The translations under genes were made by a program, and so were the position numbers. The notes beneath the pieces were generated by a model. The model did not search any database, had not been told where the DNA came from, and worked only from the letters and a program-made list of their open reading frames with translations. Positions 60,314 through 64,000 of a DNA stretch of 64,000 bases are shown here, one piece after another. This DNA is from Oscillospiraceae bacterium (GTDB taxonomy: Bacteria; Bacillota; Clostridia; Oscillospirales; Oscillospiraceae): NCBI GenBank assembly GCA_015067995.1, contig SVLJ01000008.1:1-64000 (forward strand), written 5' to 3'. Each line of letters starts with the position of its first letter. The first letter of the stretch is position 1.

Positions 60314-61711
60314 ATGGAAAACAAAATGGAACGGCGATACGGTTTGTTTACCGCCATCTGCATGGTGGTAGGCATCGTCATCGGCAGCGGCGTCTTCTTC
60401 AAGGCGCAGACTATCCTGCAGAAAACGCAGGGCGATATGATGCTGGGCATCATCGCGTGGATCATCGGCGGATGCATCATGCTGGTATGTGTGCTGGCAT
60501 TCTCCGTCATGGCTCAGAAGTATGAAAAAGTCAACGGCATCGTGGACTATGCGGAAGCAACCGTCGGCCCCCGTTATGCCTACTATATCGGCTGGTTCCT
60601 GAGCACTATCTATTATCCCACCCTGACCAGCGTTCTGGCATGGCTCTCTGCCCGCTACACTTTGGTGTTCATCACCTCTGTCAACCCCGACTTCCCCCTG
60701 CTGATCCCCGCTGATCAGGGCGGCTGTGTTGTGGGCCCCGAGTGTATCGCCCTGATGCTGTTCTTCCTGTGCGCATCCTACGTCCTGAACGCCCTGTCTC
60801 CCAAGATGGCAGGTAAGTTCCAGGTCAGCACCACCGTCATCAAGCTGATCCCCCTGGGTCTGATGGCTGTTGTGGGCGTTATCTACGGCATCATGAACGG
60901 CGGTCTGGCCAACAACTTCTCCTACAGCTATCAGGCTGCCGCTGGCGGTGCATCTTCCGGCAGCGTCCTGTTCGCAGCTGTCTGCGCCACCTCCTTCGCC
61001 TATGAGGGCTGGATCATTGCTACTTCTATCAACTCCGAGCTGAAGGATGCACGCCGCAATCTGCCCAAGGCACTGATCGTTGGCGGCATCATCATCATGA
61101 TCGTCTATATCAGCTACTTCGTGGGTGTCGCCGGCGGCGCCACCACCCAGGAACTCATCGACCAGGGCGCTACCACCGCCTTCACCAACGTGTTCGGCAA
61201 CGTTCTGGGCAACATCCTGAACCTGTTTATCGCCATCAGCTGCATGGGCACCATGAACGGTCTGATGCTGGGCTGCGTGCGCGGCACCTATGCTCTGGCA
61301 GTCCGCGGTCGCGGCCCCGCGCCCGAACTGTTCTCCCAGGTGGACAGCGCCAGCAATATGCCCGCCAACTCTTCCGTGCTGGGTCTGCTGTACTGTGCTG
61401 CTTGGGGTCTGTACTTCTATCTGGCCAACCTGGCTGCCACCTGGAAAGGCCCCTTCGTGTTCGACTCCTCTGAGCTGCCCATCGTTACCATCTACGCTAT
61501 GTACATTCCCATCTTCCTCGTTTGGATGAAGAAGGCTACTGACGAGAACACCGTCCGCCGCTATGTGCTGCCGGGCCTGGCCATCGTCGGCTCTCTGTTC
61601 ATGATCCTGGCCTGCCTCATTGGTCACGGTGTTGCCAACCTGTGGTATCTCATCGTCTTTGCCATCGTGATGCTCATCGGCGGCCTGTTTGATCGCCACA
61701 ACAAGAAGTAA
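60314..61711 (+). CDS. APC-superfamily amino acid permease
   Basis: 465 residues with twelve predicted membrane helices. The first helix has VGIVIGSGVFFKAQ, the unwound substrate loop of APC carriers, and helix 6 has AAVCATSFAYEGWIIATSI. The protein imports or exchanges an amino acid; identity unknown. AAAGGGAGG precedes ATG 60314. A TTGATT / TTAAAA pair around 60220-60250 may be its promoter. 60027-60313 shows no other gene. Confidence 0.88.
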   Translation: MENKMERRYGLFTAICMVVGIVIGSGVFFKAQTILQKTQGDMMLGIIAWIIGGCIMLVCVLAFSVMAQKYEKVNGIVDYAEATVGPRYAYYIGWFLSTIYYPTLTSVLAWLSARYTLVFITSVNPDFPLLIPADQGGCVVGPECIALMLFFLCASYVLNALSPKMAGKFQVSTTVIKLIPLGLMAVVGVIYGIMNGGLANNFSYSYQAAAGGASSGSVLFAAVCATSFAYEGWIIATSINSELKDARRNLPKALIVGGIIIMIVYISYFVGVAGGATTQELIDQGATTAFTNVFGNVLGNILNLFIAISCMGTMNGLMLGCVRGTYALAVRGRGPAPELFSQVDSASNMPANSSVLGLLYCAAWGLYFYLANLAATWKGPFVFDSSELPIVTIYAMYIPIFLVWMKKATDENTVRRYVLPGLAIVGSLFMILACLIGHGVANLWYLIVFAIVMLIGGLFDRHNKK

Positions 61712-61724
61712 TAAATCATTTCCC

Positions 61725-61760
61725 GGGGACGCTGCTTTTGCGGCGTCCTCTTTTCTTTTT
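61725..61760 (+). terminator. Intrinsic terminator after the APC permease gene
   Basis: GGGGACGC and GCGTCCTC around a short loop, followed by TTTTCTTTTTT. Confidence 0.7.
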
Positions 61761-61811
61761 TGTGCGACCGTGGTATGCTGTTGGCAGAAAATGAGAAAGG
61801 AAGCGCTGCGT

Positions 61812-62330
61812 ATGGCCAACGTACCGGGAAAGGGTTGGGGTATCCACACCACCCTGTGTTATCTGGAGCGGGGGGATTCTTACCTGATGCTCTATCGTGT
61901 CAAGAAGGAGAATGACGCCAATCAGGGGAAATATGTGGGCGTGGGCGGCAAGTTTGAGGACGGCGAAAGTCCGGAGGAATGCGTGATCCGGGAGTGCCGT
62001 GAAGAAACCGGTCTGACCCTGACAGACTACCGCTACCGGGGGATTGTGACCTTTGTCTCGGATCGCTGGGGAGCCGAATATATGCATTTGTTCACCGCCA
62101 CCGGCTGGACAGGGGAGGAAACTGTCTGTGACGAAGGGGAGCTGCGCTGGATCCGGAAAGCCGATCTGCTGCAGCTGCCCATGTGGGAGGGTGACGCTAT
62201 ATTCCTGAAGCTGCTGGAAGAGAACGTGCCGTTTTTTTCCTTGAAGCTGCGCTATGAAGGGGAGCGTTTGGCAGAAGCAGCGCTGAACGGACAACCCGTT
62301 CCTGTATCGGGGAAGGAGGAAGCCGGATGA
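61812..62330 (+). CDS. NUDIX hydrolase, MutT/8-oxo-dGTP type
   Basis: 172 residues. NUDIX box GEDGESPEECVIRECREETG follows YVGVGGKFE, the pattern of 8-oxo-dGTP diphosphatases, which clean the nucleotide pool. ATG 61812 was chosen for GAAAGGAAG upstream; a longer frame would run through the preceding terminator. The stop overlaps the next start by four bases. Confidence 0.85.
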   Translation: MANVPGKGWGIHTTLCYLERGDSYLMLYRVKKENDANQGKYVGVGGKFEDGESPEECVIRECREETGLTLTDYRYRGIVTFVSDRWGAEYMHLFTATGWTGEETVCDEGELRWIRKADLLQLPMWEGDAIFLKLLEENVPFFSLKLRYEGERLAEAALNGQPVPVSGKEEAG

Positions 62331-62752
62331 AGATTCTGATTTCTGCGTGTCTTCTTGGCTGCCGTTGCCGCTACGACGGCGGCAGCAAGCCTCATCCTGT
62401 GGTGGAAAAGCTGGCTGGATATCATGAGCTGATACCCGTCTGTCCGGAGCAGCTGGGCGGCCTGCCAACGCCCCGTCCGCCTGCGGAGCGGAGGGGAGCC
62501 CGGGTGGTCACCGCCGCCGGCGTCGATGTGACGGAGCAGTACCTTCGCGGTGCGGAGGAGGCTTTGATGTTATGTAAACTAATGGGCTGCCAGGCGGCGG
62601 TGCTGAAGGAGCGCAGTCCGTCCTGCGGCAGCGGGGCGGTCTATGACGGCACGTTTTCCGGCACACTGATTGCAGGAGACGGCGTGACGGCCGCCGCACT
62701 GAAGGTTGCCGGAATTCCCGTGTACGGCGAAAGCGCGGCGGAAGCGCTGTGA
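62327..62752 (+). CDS. DUF523 family protein
   Basis: 141 residues, a whole DUF523 domain: MKILISACLLGCRCRYDGG, PVCPEQLGGLPTPRPPAE and KERSPSCGSG with three conserved cysteine sites. Function unknown; homologues occur alone or fused to DUF1722. ATGA overlap with the NUDIX gene shows coupling. Confidence 0.9.
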   Translation: MKILISACLLGCRCRYDGGSKPHPVVEKLAGYHELIPVCPEQLGGLPTPRPPAERRGARVVTAAGVDVTEQYLRGAEEALMLCKLMGCQAAVLKERSPSCGSGAVYDGTFSGTLIAGDGVTAAALKVAGIPVYGESAAEAL

Positions 62753-62818
62753 GACAAGGCTTTGGAGGAAAATGGACAAAGTGTACGGATGCCTCCGCAA
62801 GAAACTTGTGTAATTTCG

Positions 62819-62847
62819 TTGACATTTGACAAGAAATGTCATATCAT
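62819..62847 (+). promoter_or_regulatory. nhaC-like gene promoter with overlapping dyad
   Basis: TTGACA, a 17-bp spacer and TATCAT. The spacer and -35 lie in a perfect 8-bp-arm dyad TGACATTT-GACAAG-AAATGTCA (62820-62841), a likely repressor site. Confidence 0.8.
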
Positions 62848-62853
62848 AGAAAC

Positions 62854-62965
62854 AATTAAAAGTTGTGATACCCACGCGGCCATAGAAGTATATTTCATTG
62901 GAAACCTCTTTGCGCCGGGCGTGCGGCATCACAACTTCATTTTTATCATTAGGAGGGACTATTTT
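62854..62965 (+). promoter_or_regulatory. Structured leader of the nhaC-like gene, possible riboswitch or attenuator
   Basis: A 10-bp closing helix AAGTTGTGAT / ATCACAACTT (62860-62869, 62928-62937), an inner helix CACGC / GCGTG (62873-62877, 62919-62923), and a TTTC-ATTG-GAAA hairpin inside. The closing helix is followed by CATTTTTATC and then the ribosome site, so it could act as terminator or sequester translation. I could not match it to the lysine, Li+/Na+, guanidine or other classes I can recall. Confidence 0.55.
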
Positions 62966-64000
62966 ATGAAGAAACGCTCCAACAGATGGCGCAGCCTATT
63001 GCTGCTCGTCCTGGCGACACTGGCGATGGCCATGCCTGTCCTTGCCGCCGGTGAAGGCGGCGACGGCCCCAGCATGTACGGCACTTTCTGGGCCATGCTC
63101 CCCCCCATCATCGCCATTGTTCTGGCACTGATCACCAAAGAAGCATATTCCTCTCTGTTCGTCGGCGTGGTTGTTGGCGGCTTGTTCCTGTGTGACTTCT
63201 CTCCCATTGCCACGCTGGATACTGTCATCAACGACGGTTTGGTGTCCTCTATTGAGGGCAACGCCGGTATCTTCCTGTTCCTGGTACTGCTGGGTATCAT
63301 CGTGGCGCTGGTCAACGCCAGCGGCGGCAGCGCAGCCTTCGGTCGCTGGGCAGAGAAGAACATCAAGACCCGCACCGGCGCTATGCTGGCCACCTTCGCG
63401 CTGGGCGTGCTGATCTTCATCGACGACTATTTCAACTGCCTCACCGTGGGCTCCGTCATGATGCCCGTCACCGACGGCCACAAGATCTCCCGCGCCAAGC
63501 TCTCCTACATCATCGACGCCACTGCAGCTCCCATCTGCATGATCGCTCCCGTTTCCTCCTGGGCTGCTGCTGTTGCTGTGGCCACCGATGGTCTGGATGT
63601 GGGTTACACCGGTATCGAGTTGTTTGTCCGCACCATCCCCTATAACTTCTATTCTCTGCTGACCTTCATCTTCATCATCGGTCTGGCCACGATGAAGTTC
63701 GATTACGGCCCCATGAAGATCCATGAGATGAACGCACAGCTCAATGGTGATCTGGGCGCCCTGGAAGGCACCGATAACATTCAGGGTCATCCCAACGGCA
63801 AGGTCATTGATCTGGTTCTGCCCGTCGTGATCCTCATCATCACCTGCATCATCGGCATGGTGTACGTGGGCGGCTTCTTTGGCGTAGACGCCTGGGGCGG
63901 CACTGACTATGCCGGCGACTTCATCGGCGCTTTCGGCAACACCGACGCATTCATCGGTCTGCCTTGGGGCGGCCTGATCGCTCTGGTGGTCATTCTGGCC
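62966..64000 (+). CDS. NhaC-family Na+/H+ antiporter-like transporter (cut by window end)
   Basis: 345 residues are visible; the gene continues beyond the window. A signal-like N-terminal helix, then repeated membrane helices with LGVLIFIDDYFNCLTVGSVM, the acidic pair in a helix that is typical of NhaC/ArsB-type antiporters, and DATAAPICMIAPVSSWAA. Members exchange Na+ for H+, or carry amino acids such as lysine (LysW). AGGAGGG precedes ATG 62966. Expression is probably controlled by the operator and leader upstream. Confidence 0.87.
   Translation, partial: MKKRSNRWRSLLLLVLATLAMAMPVLAAGEGGDGPSMYGTFWAMLPPIIAIVLALITKEAYSSLFVGVVVGGLFLCDFSPIATLDTVINDGLVSSIEGNAGIFLFLVLLGIIVALVNASGGSAAFGRWAEKNIKTRTGAMLATFALGVLIFIDDYFNCLTVGSVMMPVTDGHKISRAKLSYIIDATAAPICMIAPVSSWAAAVAVATDGLDVGYTGIELFVRTIPYNFYSLLTFIFIIGLATMKFDYGPMKIHEMNAQLNGDLGALEGTDNIQGHPNGKVIDLVLPVVILIITCIIGMVYVGGFFGVDAWGGTDYAGDFIGAFGNTDAFIGLPWGGLIALVVILA

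Noticed and set aside
1..64000. CRISPR array
   Set aside because: No regularly spaced direct repeats were seen; the repeats found are hairpins, a 13-bp tandem copy and the duplicated small-RNA loci.

Overview
The window looks like a chromosomal segment of a gut Clostridia species of the Oscillospiraceae / Flavonifractor-Oscillibacter type. This is an inference from a moderately GC-rich Firmicute gene set: a WalRK locus with walH/I/J, mini-RNase III, RqcH, smpB/ssrA, sortase pili, a CsaB-type enzyme, a YtvI-like permease and a DUF6472 protein. Coding runs on both strands, and most genes are separated by strong intrinsic terminators.

Layout. 1-8.3 kb: the end of a peptide-binding protein, a UraA-type permease, an unassigned regulator, and a four-gene operon (M20 peptidase, cytoplasmic beta-lactamase-fold hydrolase, alkaline-phosphatase-superfamily enzyme, CapA-like enzyme). 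8.3-12.7 kb: two membrane proteins and an NMT1/THI5-type ABC importer. 12.8-15.2 kb: a 50-residue orphan gene, mrnC and rqcH. 15.2-23.4 kb: the cell-wall regulatory locus nudF-walR-walK-walH-walI-murA-walJ-rlmH on the minus strand. 23.5-25.85 kb: smpB, a cyclophilin, an SDR and the tmRNA gene, i.e. the trans-translation partners close together. 25.9-28.2 kb: an accessory patch just downstream of ssrA, with a SLOG/DUF1273 gene divergent from an XRE regulator, a Rep N-terminus joined to a restriction S-subunit fragment, and a phage capsid N-terminus joined to an unrelated tail. 28.2-34 kb: an AbrB-glycosyltransferase operon under a perfect 18-bp-arm palindrome, an AI-2E/YtvI permease and a BlaI-BlaR1-like pair. 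34-37.5 kb: a two-domain flavoprotein, two paralogous small-RNA loci flanking a 39-codon gene, and a WYL regulator. 37.7-47 kb: a sortase-pilus operon whose signal-peptidase-like protein lacks the catalytic Ser and Lys. 47-52.7 kb: a DUF6472 protein, a glycosyltransferase-CsaB fusion, a duplicated DUF4330 protein and split transketolase. 52.7-64 kb: LysR plus D-aminoacylase, a nitrilase-family enzyme, two membrane-anchored unknowns, a YgiQ radical SAM protein, an Smr protein, an APC permease, NUDIX, DUF523, and an NhaC-family antiporter behind a structured leader (cut by the window end).

The best candidate for something undescribed is the pair of about 160-nt RNAs at 35.68-35.83 and 36.24-36.40 kb. 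They share a 30-nt identical core, helices that differ by compensatory changes, a nine-codon reading frame ending at the foot of the terminator, and a divergent promoter-hairpin unit. Next are the chimeric gene fragments beside ssrA, the possible ACG start of smpB, the catalytically altered pilus signal peptidase and the leader of the nhaC-like gene. All functional calls rest on reading motifs by eye; no database search was run.
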